Source of the DNA: Pseudomonas sp. DG56-2 | Lineage (GTDB): Bacteria > Pseudomonadota > Gammaproteobacteria > Pseudomonadales > Pseudomonadaceae | Direction: 5' to 3' | Assembly (NCBI RefSeq): GCF_004803755.1 | Contig: NZ_CP032311.1 | Coordinates: 2,620,501 to 2,684,500, forward strand | Length of the DNA stretch: 64,000 nt | Part shown: positions 27,942-37,236 of the stretch, piece after piece | Position numbering within the stretch: position 1 is the stretch's first letter | Layout of the letters: every line of letters begins with the position of its first letter | Notes under the pieces: model-generated | Databases searched by the model: none | Told to the model about the DNA's origin: nothing | What the model saw: only the letters and a program-made list of their open reading frames with translations | Translations under genes and position numbers: made by a program

Positions 27942-30900
27942 ATGAACACCCACGTTGGCGCTTCGATCAGCAACAAAGATCGCTGTCCGCCATTCCATCC
28001 TTTGCCCATCGCCACGTTAATCGCTGCATTGTTTACTGGACCTGCGCTCGCTGCCGACTACAACTTCCCGCTGCTTTTCATTAATTCCAGCCCGCTGGTC
28101 GCCAGCCTCGTTCAGAAACAGGTGGACGTTTCCAGCCCGACTTCCGCGGTAACCCTGCAGCACGTGGATTTCTCCTTGCGCGACGTGGTTTTGCGCAATT
28201 CCGTGGGTGGCGGCGCCGATGTGCTGTCGGGCGCCAGGCTACTCGCCCAGGGGGTGGACGCGGTGACCTCGGGTACGGCGCTGCAGGTCAATTCCCAATC
28301 GCTGGCCGACCTGAGTGGCCCCGGTGCCTTGTACACGACCGGTGCGAAAAGCCCGGCTGCCTCAGTGACCAACGCAGAACTGCGCCTTCACGACGTCAGC
28401 TTGCAGACCACCGGTATCCTCAGTCCGGGTATCGACGTCGGCGCCAATGCGCTGCTGCAGGTTGAACGCAGCCAGATCGTAACCTTTGACATGAGCAGTG
28501 CTGGCATTCGAGAGCAAGGAAATCTGTTGGCCAATGTGGTACGTGATAGTCAAATTCACACCCACCAGGCCGAAAGTGCAGGGGTACAGGTTTCGGCTTC
28601 TGCTGGGCAACTCTCCCTGATCAATACCCAGATCATCACCGACGCCGCCGCCAGTGATGGCGTTTCTGCACGTCAAGGCAGTAACGTCATCCTCAGCCGC
28701 GCCAGCAGCGTGCACACCCTGGGCGCCTCAGCCTCGGCGGTACGTGCTGACCTGGGTTCTAACATCGATATTGTCGACAGCGCGCTGCTGACCGAAGGCA
28801 CAGGTGCTTTTGGCGCCACAGCCAGCAGGTTGAGCAACATCAACCTTGTGCGTAGTCAGGTACTGACAACGGGGGCCCAGGCTGCGGCACTGGCTATTCA
28901 TGGCGAAGCGCACATCAGCGCGAGCGACAGCGCTGTTTCCAACGTCGACGCAAGCACTGTGGTATTTAGCGCGTTCTCGCCGCTTGGCAGTACGGGGACG
29001 CTGACACTGTTGCGCACCCGGCTTAGCGGCCTAAGTGCGTTGATCGAGGCGCAGCCAGGCAGTCATGGAGTTGCCAGCATCACTGACAGTCAATGGGTGG
29101 CGCCGACGGCGACTGCCTTTTTGGCGGCAGCAGGCAGCTCGCTGAAAGTTGACCTGGAATCGAGTCAGGTAAGCGTCGCAGACTTTGCCCAGACCAACGG
29201 CGATGGCCAGCTCGCAATCACCACCGTTGCCAGTCAAGTAACAGGCGATACCAGATTATTGTCCCCTGCCAGCGGCCGCCTGGACCTTGATCTGCACAAC
29301 AGCAGTTGGGTTTTCAGCGGCAATTCGTCTGCAAGCAACCTTAACCTGAGCGATTCGAAGGTCATGTTCGGTGGGCACGGCTTCCAGGTACTGACCTTGA
29401 ATGGCGACTTGAGTGGCACTGGGCGCTTTCAAATGAAATCCGACCTTGCTTCTTCGCAGGGTGACCTTCTCTCGGTTACAGGACAGGTGAGCGGTCAGCA
29501 CGAACTTCTTGTCGCTGACAGTGGCCATGCCGCAACGGGCCAACCGCTTAAATTGGTAGGAAGTGGAGGGGGGGCAGGGCAATTCACACTGTACGGCGGA
29601 CACGTCGACGCCGGCGCCTTTCGCTATGCCCTGACACGCCAGGGTAATGATTGGTATCTGGCACAAACAGGCCAAGTAGCGCCAATGCAGACGCTGGTGC
29701 CGCCGCTTCAAAAGCCCGCGATTCCAACACCACTTGCCAGCAATGTTGCAATGACCCCGCTTAACCCTGCGATGAAGCCGCAAGCGATACCGCAGCCTAT
29801 TACCAGCAACGTTGCGATGACCCCGCTTAACCCTGCGATGAAGCCGCAAGCGATACCGCAGCCTATTACCAGCAACGTTGCGATGACCCCGCTTAACCCT
29901 GCGATGAAGCCGCAAGCGATACCGCAGCCTATTACCAGCAACGTTGCGATGACCCCGCTTAACCCTGCGATGAAGCCGCAGGCGATACCGCAGCCTATTA
30001 CCAGCAACGTTGCGATGACCCCGCTTAACCCTGCGATGAAGCCGCAGGCGATACCGCAGCCCATTACCAGCAATGTTGCGATGACCCCGCTTGATCCTGC
30101 GACGAAGCCGCAAGCCATACCTAAACCTGTTGTCAGTAATGTGGCGATGACCACGCTGACGCCAGCGCAACCCCCTCAGCCGCGCGTTTCCCGAGCTTTG
30201 CCGGCCCGATTGCCGCAAGCCCAGCGTCTGTCCAAGGGCGCCAATGCCGCCCTGGGCATGCAGACTGCCGCCGCCAACCTGTGGCAGAACGAGATGGGCA
30301 CCTTGAGCCGACGCTTGGGTGAGTTGCGTTTGGGCAAGGACCAAGGAGGGCTCTGGACCCGGGCCATGGACGCAAGGCTGAACGTCGACAGCGGTGACAG
30401 CCGTGCGTTCGACCAACGGCTTAGCGGTATCGAAGTGGGCGCTGACCGCGCCATTGAATTCAATGATGCAACGCTCTACCTCGGCGGCATGTTGGGCATC
30501 GGCCACGCCGACCAGGACTTTGCCGAGCACAGCAGCGGTGATATCGACAGCCGTTCAGTGGGGCTATACGCCACGTACCTGCAAGACAACGGCGTCTATC
30601 TGGACACCGTGGTGAAATACGATCACTTCAAAGGCGATGTGAAGGTGTCGCAAAACCTCGGGGATCAAGTGAGTGGCCATTATGACGCAAACGCTTACGG
30701 GGCCAGTGTTGAACTTGGCCGCCAGATTGCGCTGGCAGATGGTTGGTTCATAGAGCCCCAGGCGCAACTGTCCGCTGCCCATCTGCAAGGGCCTCGCTAC
30801 ACCAGCAGCGACTCGCTGCAAGTGAAAGCACAGGACCAGGACTCGGTCCTGGCCCGGGTAGGGGCGCGCGCAGGCCGCAACTTCATGCTGGCTTCAGGTA

Positions 30901-31139
30901 CCCAGGTACAGGGATACCTCAGCGTTTCGCAAATTGAAGAGCTGGCCGGTGACAGCCACGTATCGGTGGATGGGCATACCCTGGACAATTCACTGCCAGG
31001 CACGCGCACCGACTATGGCGCAGGCACCGCTTTGCAACTCAGCGCCCGGCAAAAGCTGATGGTCGAGACCCACTACGTGCACGGAAGTGAAATCGAACAA
31101 CCTCTGCAAGTTACCGTCGGCTATCGAATCCTCTGGTGA
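27942..31139 (+). CDS. autotransporter 2 (type Va) with tandem-repeat linker
   Basis: About 1065 residues from ATG 27942, chosen because AGGA at 27930-27933 is spaced 8 bases away; further in-frame ATGs lie at 27933 and 27861. An extended signal sequence ends near ALAADY. The passenger (to about residue 585) has beta-helix-like repeats with short Ser/Thr-rich rungs. A repeat linker (about 600-746) follows, then a barrel domain (about 765-1065) with GLWTRAMDARL and ending in GYRILW. Probably a surface-exposed adhesin; no catalytic motif seen. It is the divergent partner of the regulator at 26044. Confidence 0.88.
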   Translation: MNTHVGASISNKDRCPPFHPLPIATLIAALFTGPALAADYNFPLLFINSSPLVASLVQKQVDVSSPTSAVTLQHVDFSLRDVVLRNSVGGGADVLSGARLLAQGVDAVTSGTALQVNSQSLADLSGPGALYTTGAKSPAASVTNAELRLHDVSLQTTGILSPGIDVGANALLQVERSQIVTFDMSSAGIREQGNLLANVVRDSQIHTHQAESAGVQVSASAGQLSLINTQIITDAAASDGVSARQGSNVILSRASSVHTLGASASAVRADLGSNIDIVDSALLTEGTGAFGATASRLSNINLVRSQVLTTGAQAAALAIHGEAHISASDSAVSNVDASTVVFSAFSPLGSTGTLTLLRTRLSGLSALIEAQPGSHGVASITDSQWVAPTATAFLAAAGSSLKVDLESSQVSVADFAQTNGDGQLAITTVASQVTGDTRLLSPASGRLDLDLHNSSWVFSGNSSASNLNLSDSKVMFGGHGFQVLTLNGDLSGTGRFQMKSDLASSQGDLLSVTGQVSGQHELLVADSGHAATGQPLKLVGSGGGAGQFTLYGGHVDAGAFRYALTRQGNDWYLAQTGQVAPMQTLVPPLQKPAIPTPLASNVAMTPLNPAMKPQAIPQPITSNVAMTPLNPAMKPQAIPQPITSNVAMTPLNPAMKPQAIPQPITSNVAMTPLNPAMKPQAIPQPITSNVAMTPLNPAMKPQAIPQPITSNVAMTPLDPATKPQAIPKPVVSNVAMTTLTPAQPPQPRVSRALPARLPQAQRLSKGANAALGMQTAAANLWQNEMGTLSRRLGELRLGKDQGGLWTRAMDARLNVDSGDSRAFDQRLSGIEVGADRAIEFNDATLYLGGMLGIGHADQDFAEHSSGDIDSRSVGLYATYLQDNGVYLDTVVKYDHFKGDVKVSQNLGDQVSGHYDANAYGASVELGRQIALADGWFIEPQAQLSAAHLQGPRYTSSDSLQVKAQDQDSVLARVGARAGRNFMLASGTQVQGYLSVSQIEELAGDSHVSVDGHTLDNSLPGTRTDYGAGTALQLSARQKLMVETHYVHGSEIEQPLQVTVGYRILW
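29739..30180 (+). repeat. 66-bp in-frame tandem repeats in autotransporter 2
   Basis: Units start at 29739, 29805, 29871, 29937, 30003, 30069 and a partial one at 30135. Five are nearly identical, the sixth has diverged, and the seventh is degenerate and truncated. Each codes 22 residues beginning SNVAMTPLNPAMKPQA, rich in Pro and Ala. The near identity at the DNA level, including synonymous positions, points to recent expansion. Confidence 0.95.
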
Positions 31140-31199
31140 CAGCAGGCTGCAAGCAGCTACCCAGCGATAAAACAAAGAATCAATGCTGTTGGAGGTTTC

Positions 31200-32768
31200 A
31201 TGAAACGCTCACGGATACGTGTATTCGGAGTCTTGGCCGGTGCTTTGTGTGTAGTGGTGTGCTTAACCAGCAGCGCGTACCTCGGCTGGTTGCTGGTGCT
31301 GCATGACACGGAGGCGCAGTTGGACGATCTGGCCGAACTGGCGGTACGCAGGGCGGATAGCACCCTGGCCCAGGCAGGCGAGGCACTCAGGCAACTGGCG
31401 GACTCAGGGTTGCCGGCCTGTTCGCCGTCGGGCATTGAACAGATGCGCCTGATTGCATTGAACACCTTGTTCGTAAAATCGGTCGGCTATACCGAAGAAG
31501 ATGTCTACGCCTGTAGCTCCAGCGGAGCATGGGCGCCGGAGGGGCCAACCTTCGCGGAAGATTTCCAGACATCCGAAGGGGTCTACGTATCGTTGAACGG
31601 GCATACAGACGTTAATGCCGTTAATGGCAAGCTTACCCTGCAGTACGCCGCGTTTCGGCTACTGGTAGACCCCGAACCGCTCCAGGACACCTCGTTGAAA
31701 CCGGGTTTTCGCCTGGCGTTGGGTGCCGGTTCCGGTCGTTGGATGGAGCAGCGCCACGCCGACGGTTTCACCCAGTTGCTGACACTGGTTCATGAGGGCC
31801 GTCGGCCGATGTTGGTCGGCGACTATATCTACAAGTGGGTGACGCACGGCAATTGGCAGGCAGTGGTGGCCCTGTCCAGGGAGGCGCTACTTGCCAATCT
31901 ATGGCGCAAGCAACTTATCGCGCTGCCGATCGGAGTGGCAGTGGCACTCTACGGATTGCGGGAAATAGCACGCTATACCAACGCTCGTCTGTCACCGATG
32001 GCCGAACTGCGAGGCGCTATTGAACAAGGCAATATTCATGCGTTTTATCAACCCATCATTGACCTGCATAGCGGTCGTTGCGTGGGGGCTGAAGCGTTGG
32101 TGCGATTGAAACAAAGCGATGGCACCTGGGCGACGCCCGAACGCTTCCTGACGCTGGCAGAAGAGAGTGACTTGATCGAGGACATCACCGAGAACGTCCT
32201 CCTCGCTGTGTGTGACGACTTAGGCGAGTACCTGCGTTCGGACCCTTGCAAGCATGTCTCGATAAACCTTGCGGCCAGGGATATCTGCAGCGGTCGATAC
32301 CTTGACGTGCTGAGTAACGCGATTGCCCGCGCAGGCATCAATGCGCAGCAGGTCTGGCTGGAAGTTACCGAGAGCAGCCTGTTGGACTTTGAACCTGCGT
32401 GTGAGCACCTGACAGTCAGCCGCCAGCGCGGCCACCCGATAGCCCTGGATGACTTCGGCACCGGTTATTCCAGCTTGCAGTACGTGCAGCATCTGCCCAT
32501 CGACCTGCTGAAAATCGACCGCACCTTCGTGGCGCGAATTGACGACGACAAAGCGTGCCCAGTGCTGGAACTGACTATCGCCCTGGCTCAGGAAATGGGG
32601 CTGGTCATGGTAGCCGAGGGCATAGAGACACAGCAGCAAGTGGCCTTTTTGCGCACCCGAGGCATTGAATTTGGCCAGGGCTGGCTATTTGGCAAACCCA
32701 TGCCGGTCGCTGAGTTCATCGCCTACAGCGAACACAGGGCGGCTACTCGGCAACTAATCAACGTTTAA
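31200..32768 (+). CDS. CSS-motif c-di-GMP phosphodiesterase (EAL)
   Basis: 522 residues. Two membrane segments (about 8-33 and 235-255) enclose a periplasmic CSS domain with the CSSSG motif (near residue 102), whose cysteines respond to the periplasmic redox system in known members. The cytoplasmic EAL domain (about 275-515) has AFYQPIIDL, GAEALVRL and DDFGTGYSSLQYV, so it should be an active phosphodiesterase that lowers c-di-GMP. It begins 60 bases after the autotransporter stop, and may be cotranscribed with it. Confidence 0.9.
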   Translation: MKRSRIRVFGVLAGALCVVVCLTSSAYLGWLLVLHDTEAQLDDLAELAVRRADSTLAQAGEALRQLADSGLPACSPSGIEQMRLIALNTLFVKSVGYTEEDVYACSSSGAWAPEGPTFAEDFQTSEGVYVSLNGHTDVNAVNGKLTLQYAAFRLLVDPEPLQDTSLKPGFRLALGAGSGRWMEQRHADGFTQLLTLVHEGRRPMLVGDYIYKWVTHGNWQAVVALSREALLANLWRKQLIALPIGVAVALYGLREIARYTNARLSPMAELRGAIEQGNIHAFYQPIIDLHSGRCVGAEALVRLKQSDGTWATPERFLTLAEESDLIEDITENVLLAVCDDLGEYLRSDPCKHVSINLAARDICSGRYLDVLSNAIARAGINAQQVWLEVTESSLLDFEPACEHLTVSRQRGHPIALDDFGTGYSSLQYVQHLPIDLLKIDRTFVARIDDDKACPVLELTIALAQEMGLVMVAEGIETQQQVAFLRTRGIEFGQGWLFGKPMPVAEFIAYSEHRAATRQLINV

Positions 32769-32812
32769 ACCCACCGAAAATGCTCGTCGATAAGACGAGT
32801 CAGGAGAGCAGT

Positions 32813-33106
32813 ATGAAAACGGCACTACTACCACTGGTTCTGCTTGCAGCATCCGGCATTGCCAACGCGGGCATCCCGCAATTGAACGCCACCTGCCCAG
32901 GCAATCTGGACATCCATGCCGATCAAGGTGGACCTGTCTACATAAATGGCAAGGAAGGAAAGCTGAAAAAAATCAATGACGAGAACTTTGAAATCAAAGG
33001 TGCTGGCGTAACCATCAGCCTGGGCATCAACCCGGACGGTACGCCGTGGATGTCCTATACGGGCAAACACAGGGCCAATGGTATTTGCACGATAAAGAAC
33101 AGCTGA
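32813..33106 (+). CDS. small conserved exported protein
   Basis: 97 residues from ATG 32813, preceded by AGGAGAGC. The signal peptide is MKTALLPLVLLAASGIANA. The mature part has two cysteines (ATCPGNLDI and GICTIK) that could form a disulfide. Homologous small periplasmic proteins are common in proteobacteria, but I cannot name a function. It lies 44 bases after the phosphodiesterase stop. The 139 bases up to the next gene hold nothing I recognise. Confidence 0.75.
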   Translation: MKTALLPLVLLAASGIANAGIPQLNATCPGNLDIHADQGGPVYINGKEGKLKKINDENFEIKGAGVTISLGINPDGTPWMSYTGKHRANGICTIKNS

Positions 33107-33245
33107 GTTCAGGGCATCTGGATGCTTGGGCCGTGTCGGTCACGACTCGCAAGAAGGCGAGGCTGCATGGCCCGAAGCAGGTGAGGTTGGGGCTTGAGAG
33201 AGCGGTAGCTCATTGCACCATGCTGGGGGCGTGCTTTGAGGTTCA

Positions 33246-35552
33246 CTACAGCGACTCAATATCAAAACTGTAGGGCTGACCCGGTACGTATCCGCCAACG
33301 ATAGAGGCAATTGCCGCATCATCGTCGGCAGCAGACTGGGGAATCATTGCCAAGGGGGCCGGTGCGAGGTTTTCAAGGTGTTCACGCCAGCGCAGAAGAA
33401 CCTGCGCGAGTAGCTCAGGCTGGGAGGCAAACTGGCCATAAACATCGGCCTGCGTTATGGTCTTTTCGAGTAACGTGCGCAGTCGGGTTTGGGTCATGTA
33501 CAGCTTACGGATCTCCCGATCCAGTTTACTTATCTGTGTATTCTTTACTTGAACATCGCCTCGCAGGCGCGGGCCAGATTCTGCCTTCAAGGTGTTCAAC
33601 TGTCTGATCACGCTGTTTAAAGCGCCGCTGACGCGGTCAAACTCGGTGTCTGTAATGCGCTTGAGGTTGTCTTCACGTGCCTTTTGCCAGCGTCGAAGGG
33701 TTGCCCAGCAATTGGGGATATAGCTACCGGTCATTGAGTGGTTGGCGTTGTCGAGCAACTGCTGCCAGAAAGACCCTCGTACAGGTAACCCATCAATTTC
33801 CTGTAGCACGCGTGCACAGCCACGATCAGTGATAGTGCGACATCCCGGTTCCCAGAGAATGGATGACTGCCCCACCAGTCCCAAATCCACCGCCATGAAG
33901 TGACGCAGCTTGCCGTGGTGTGTGTAAGATTCCCCGGTCAAGTTGGTGTTGCCCGTGATCAAGAACAGCGTTCCGATTGCCGTACTGAGTGGAAGGACCT
34001 CAAAACCCTTCGCAATTCTTGCCATTGAAAAATACATCCATGGGGCCGGCAAGCTTGGCACCGGATCGTTGTGATTAACGATGCGGTGATGGACCAATGC
34101 GCTTGCACCTTCAACAAATGTAGCGTCGCCTGCTCGTGGGGCACCGTAGGTGTAGAGCAGAATATTGAGCTCAAAACGGTCGTCACGTCGTAGTATTTCC
34201 GCCAGTATCAGTGCTATTGCACCGCCTAGACTATGCCCGGTAATGACTAGTTTTTGTCCGCTATGGAATCTTTTCAGGTATTCAAACACAAACTTAGCGA
34301 CGACCCGAGCTGCCTCATAGAAGCCGTTATGTACGTTGCCCACCCCTTCATCGAAAAGTACTTGGCGTGCGTCAGCATCACGTAAGCCGTCTGGTAGTAC
34401 TTCGCTCGTTCCGCGTACGGAGATTAAAATCAACTCGTCGTGATGGGTAATAAATGCTTGCGTGTCAGTATCTTCGTTTATATTTCGGTCATCGAACCAG
34501 TGGAGTTTCGCCGGATTCTCTTGTGCACGTCCGAGGTTGGGGTTGTTAACATCTGGGTACAGTTGCGGATCGAACGGCACCACTTCCAGGCGCTTGGAAT
34601 AGGGTACTTCTTCATACAGGGGGTAAAACGCCTTACCTTCGTGCTGGGCAGCATCTACTTGCCACAGCTCGTCAAACTGCGCCAAGGCATGGCCGAACCA
34701 GTTTCCGCTGCTAGGTTGCGTCGGAAAACTCACGGTTTCGGTCTCAACCGGGTGGGTGGCGGGGTTCTGACTGAAGTCGGTGTAGCTCAGGGTCGCCATC
34801 AGCGCCAGTTGATACATGTTTAGCGCACAGAACTCGTCGGCTGTCGACAAAATTGGCCGCAGTGCCCGCAAAGGCCGAACCTCGAGCACGTAGTGTCGGT
34901 TGGGTAGCAGGGCAATTCCTCTCGCGGTAGGCGGTGACGGAGCCACCCCCCGCTGAGTTGCAGGGGTATCTCCATTGAGGATGTGTTCGGATACGTGATT
35001 GACCTGTTCATGGCTGCCCACAGCCGTTTCAGCGGGCTGACGGAACAGCGCATGTACATACTTGTCAGGTGGGAAGGTTCGGCTGACGAGGGGTGGCAGG
35101 TGCGCGATGTGCTCCACCAGTTCACTGACTTCAACCTGGTAGAACACACTTGCGCTCTCTTGGGCGGGGTTTGAGCTTGTTCTTACGCCGGTTGTGTTGA
35201 AAAAGCGAGTTTGTTCTGCGCGTACTTGTAGTTCTGTGATGGGAAGAGGGTAATGGTCTCTGTTTTGTAACCGCTCGTAGAGCTTTTCATTTCCTGTATA
35301 CGGTTGGGTCAACATGAGCCATACAGGGCCGGCGTAATGTTTGTGTACCTTGCTGGCGCCTTTTTTGTTTAATCTTCCAGTGTAAGTGGCTCCTTCATAA
35401 TCGACTAACTTGTATGATAAGAATGCATAACTCAGTTCGTCACCGAATTCGTCAACTAACTGAAAGCTGGTCGTGTGGTCGCGAGTAGGGCAAGCGTGAA
35501 CCAGGCCTGAAAAAGATTTTCTTTCAGCTTCCAAGGTTGAAATAAGTTTCAT
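33246..35552 (-). CDS. T6SS lipase effector (class 3 lipase, Tle2-like)
   Basis: 768 residues. An N-terminal region (1-340) has no recognised fold. It is followed by a class 3 lipase domain with the nucleophile elbow GHSLGG (Ser441), an Asp in NHNDPVPSLP, and a His in the SYTHHGKLRHF segment as triad candidates. A helical C-terminal part (about 590-740) follows. Encoded after VgrG, a DUF4123 adaptor and immunity genes, it is a probable type VI phospholipase that attacks bacterial membranes. No signal peptide. Start overlaps the preceding gene by ATGA. The Tle2 class is a guess from the fold. Confidence 0.82.
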   Translation of the reverse strand: MKLISTLEAERKSFSGLVHACPTRDHTTSFQLVDEFGDELSYAFLSYKLVDYEGATYTGRLNKKGASKVHKHYAGPVWLMLTQPYTGNEKLYERLQNRDHYPLPITELQVRAEQTRFFNTTGVRTSSNPAQESASVFYQVEVSELVEHIAHLPPLVSRTFPPDKYVHALFRQPAETAVGSHEQVNHVSEHILNGDTPATQRGVAPSPPTARGIALLPNRHYVLEVRPLRALRPILSTADEFCALNMYQLALMATLSYTDFSQNPATHPVETETVSFPTQPSSGNWFGHALAQFDELWQVDAAQHEGKAFYPLYEEVPYSKRLEVVPFDPQLYPDVNNPNLGRAQENPAKLHWFDDRNINEDTDTQAFITHHDELILISVRGTSEVLPDGLRDADARQVLFDEGVGNVHNGFYEAARVVAKFVFEYLKRFHSGQKLVITGHSLGGAIALILAEILRRDDRFELNILLYTYGAPRAGDATFVEGASALVHHRIVNHNDPVPSLPAPWMYFSMARIAKGFEVLPLSTAIGTLFLITGNTNLTGESYTHHGKLRHFMAVDLGLVGQSSILWEPGCRTITDRGCARVLQEIDGLPVRGSFWQQLLDNANHSMTGSYIPNCWATLRRWQKAREDNLKRITDTEFDRVSGALNSVIRQLNTLKAESGPRLRGDVQVKNTQISKLDREIRKLYMTQTRLRTLLEKTITQADVYGQFASQPELLAQVLLRWREHLENLAPAPLAMIPQSAADDDAAIASIVGGYVPGQPYSFDIESL

Positions 35553-36397
35553 GGGGTTACATCCTTGCTTTCAGTGCAGTCGGGATAGATTGTGCAGATG
35601 CGTCCATCTATCATTCTGAATGTGCTAAAGTTATTGAGGTTGCCGCGACAGAAGGCATCTTGGTCTTCGAAGCTTTCACCCATGCAGCGCTTCCAGCCAC
35701 CGGGAACCTTGACCCACGTATCTTTCATATAGGGGCGTTCTGCATCAGTTAATTTAATTTTCAGCCTTACAGCCTTTCCCGGAAGTTGATCCAATGTATA
35801 AGCCGAGAAAGGCTTGCCGATGGCAATCTCTCCCAATTCATCTGTTTTTCGGCAGGTAAGGATTTTGGTGATGTATCTATTGGCGCCGATGGTGCGGAAT
35901 AACCACTGGCACTCCCCATAAAACTCACTTAATCCAATGTCATTGAATGTGCGTATAAAGCGAGTCGGTAGTTCGGGATGTACCGAAAACTGGGCGCGGT
36001 CAAAGCTGGAGTAGGCACGTTTTGCGTTTCTGCTATGTATGCCAAAAATCTTTACCTCCGCATGATTCAACATGAGTGCGCATCCGCTCACGGTTCTGAA
36101 CAGTTGAACCTCAGAGATAGGTTTGTATTCTTTACCTAGACGATTGAAAACGACTTTTGTATTTCTCCCGCCCGGCACACTGCAGGTTTCTCCGGTGGCA
36201 GGTACGTACGCAGCGGTTAACCTGTAGGTGAAGTCGGGTGGTAGGTCTGCAGTAAAAGTAAAACTTTTCGAGGGTGTTAGTAGCCAGTAGGTTGAGACTG
36301 AAATTAGGAATATGCCAACGACCATAAATATAAAAATAGCCTTCCTGCGACTACCAGATCTTTCTTTGCAAGCTATAGGTGGAGAGGTGGCCGTCAT
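35549..36397 (-). CDS. T6SS immunity protein 1 (paralogue nearest the effector)
   Basis: 282 residues. One N-terminal membrane segment (about 19-40, FIFMVVGIFLISVSTYWLL) anchors a periplasmic domain with eight cysteines (including ETCSVPGG, KRCMGES, RICTIYPDC). It is near-identical to the next paralogue over the C-terminal 90 residues and to the third paralogue in the middle part. Overlaps its neighbours by ATGA on both sides. Lipase immunity proteins act in the periplasm, which fits. Base composition is visibly more AT-rich than flanking genes, a sign of acquisition. Confidence 0.7.
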   Translation of the reverse strand: MTATSPPIACKERSGSRRKAIFIFMVVGIFLISVSTYWLLTPSKSFTFTADLPPDFTYRLTAAYVPATGETCSVPGGRNTKVVFNRLGKEYKPISEVQLFRTVSGCALMLNHAEVKIFGIHSRNAKRAYSSFDRAQFSVHPELPTRFIRTFNDIGLSEFYGECQWLFRTIGANRYITKILTCRKTDELGEIAIGKPFSAYTLDQLPGKAVRLKIKLTDAERPYMKDTWVKVPGGWKRCMGESFEDQDAFCRGNLNNFSTFRMIDGRICTIYPDCTESKDVTP

Positions 36398-37236
36398 GGA
36401 GTTATCTCCTTGCTCTCGGTGCAGCCGGGGTAGATTGTGCAGATGCGTCCATCTATCATTCTGAATGTGCTAAAGTTATTGAAGTTGCCGCGACAGAAGG
36501 CATCTTGGTCTTCGAAGCTTTCACCCATACAGCGCTTCCAGCCACCGGGAACCTTGATCCACGTATCTTTCATATAGGGGCGTTCTGCATCAGCTAGTTT
36601 AATTATCAGATTTACAGTTTTGCCCGGAAGTTGATCCAATGTATAACCTGCGAAAGGCTTGCCGTTGTCAATTTTTCCCAGTTTATTCGTTTTCCGACAG
36701 GAAAGAATTCTTACTATGTTTCGCTTGCGGCTAACGGTGCGAAATAGCCATTGGCACTGCCCATAAAACTCACTCAAGCCAGTATCATTGAAGGTGCCTA
36801 TTACACGTTTTGGCAGATCATCACCTACCGCCAGCTTGGCGTAATCAGAAGAGGTGTATGCGCGCTTTTGACTCACGCTGCTAATTCCGATTATGTCGAT
36901 TTCTAAATCATACAACATCAACGAACAACCGCTCACCGTTCTGAATAGCAGCACCTCAGAGATCGGTTTGTATTCTTTACCCAGACGATTGAAAGCTACT
37001 TTTGTATTTCTTCCGCCCGGCACACTACAGGTTTCTCCGGTGGCAGGTACGTACGTAGCGATTAAGCTGTAGGTAAAGTCGGGTGGTAGGTCTGCGGTAA
37101 AAGTAAAGCTTTTCGAGGGTGTTAGTGGCCAGTAAGTTAAAATTAGGGATATGCCCAAGGCCATAAATATAAAAGCAGCCTTCCTGTAACTACCAGATTT
37201 TTCTTTGCAAGCTACAGGTGGAGAGGTGGCCATCAT
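36394..37236 (-). CDS. T6SS immunity protein 2 (middle paralogue)
   Basis: 280 residues with the same layout: N-terminal membrane segment (FIFMALGISLILTYWPL) and a cysteine-containing periplasmic domain. It differs from its neighbours in the middle part (LYDLEIDIIGISSVSQKRA, where the others have LNHAEVKI), which may set effector specificity. The C-terminus is almost identical to immunity protein 1. Start and stop overlap neighbours by ATGA, suggesting coupled translation. Confidence 0.7.
   Translation of the reverse strand: MMATSPPVACKEKSGSYRKAAFIFMALGISLILTYWPLTPSKSFTFTADLPPDFTYSLIATYVPATGETCSVPGGRNTKVAFNRLGKEYKPISEVLLFRTVSGCSLMLYDLEIDIIGISSVSQKRAYTSSDYAKLAVGDDLPKRVIGTFNDTGLSEFYGQCQWLFRTVSRKRNIVRILSCRKTNKLGKIDNGKPFAGYTLDQLPGKTVNLIIKLADAERPYMKDTWIKVPGGWKRCMGESFEDQDAFCRGNFNNFSTFRMIDGRICTIYPGCTESKEITP

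Noticed and set aside
29739..30180. Possible CRISPR array
   Set aside because: Repeats are contiguous, lack spacers, and encode a protein linker.
29256..30530. 424-residue minus-strand frame with repeated RLHRRVKRG units
   Set aside because: The repeats are just the 66-bp coding repeat read backwards; the plus-strand autotransporter explains them.
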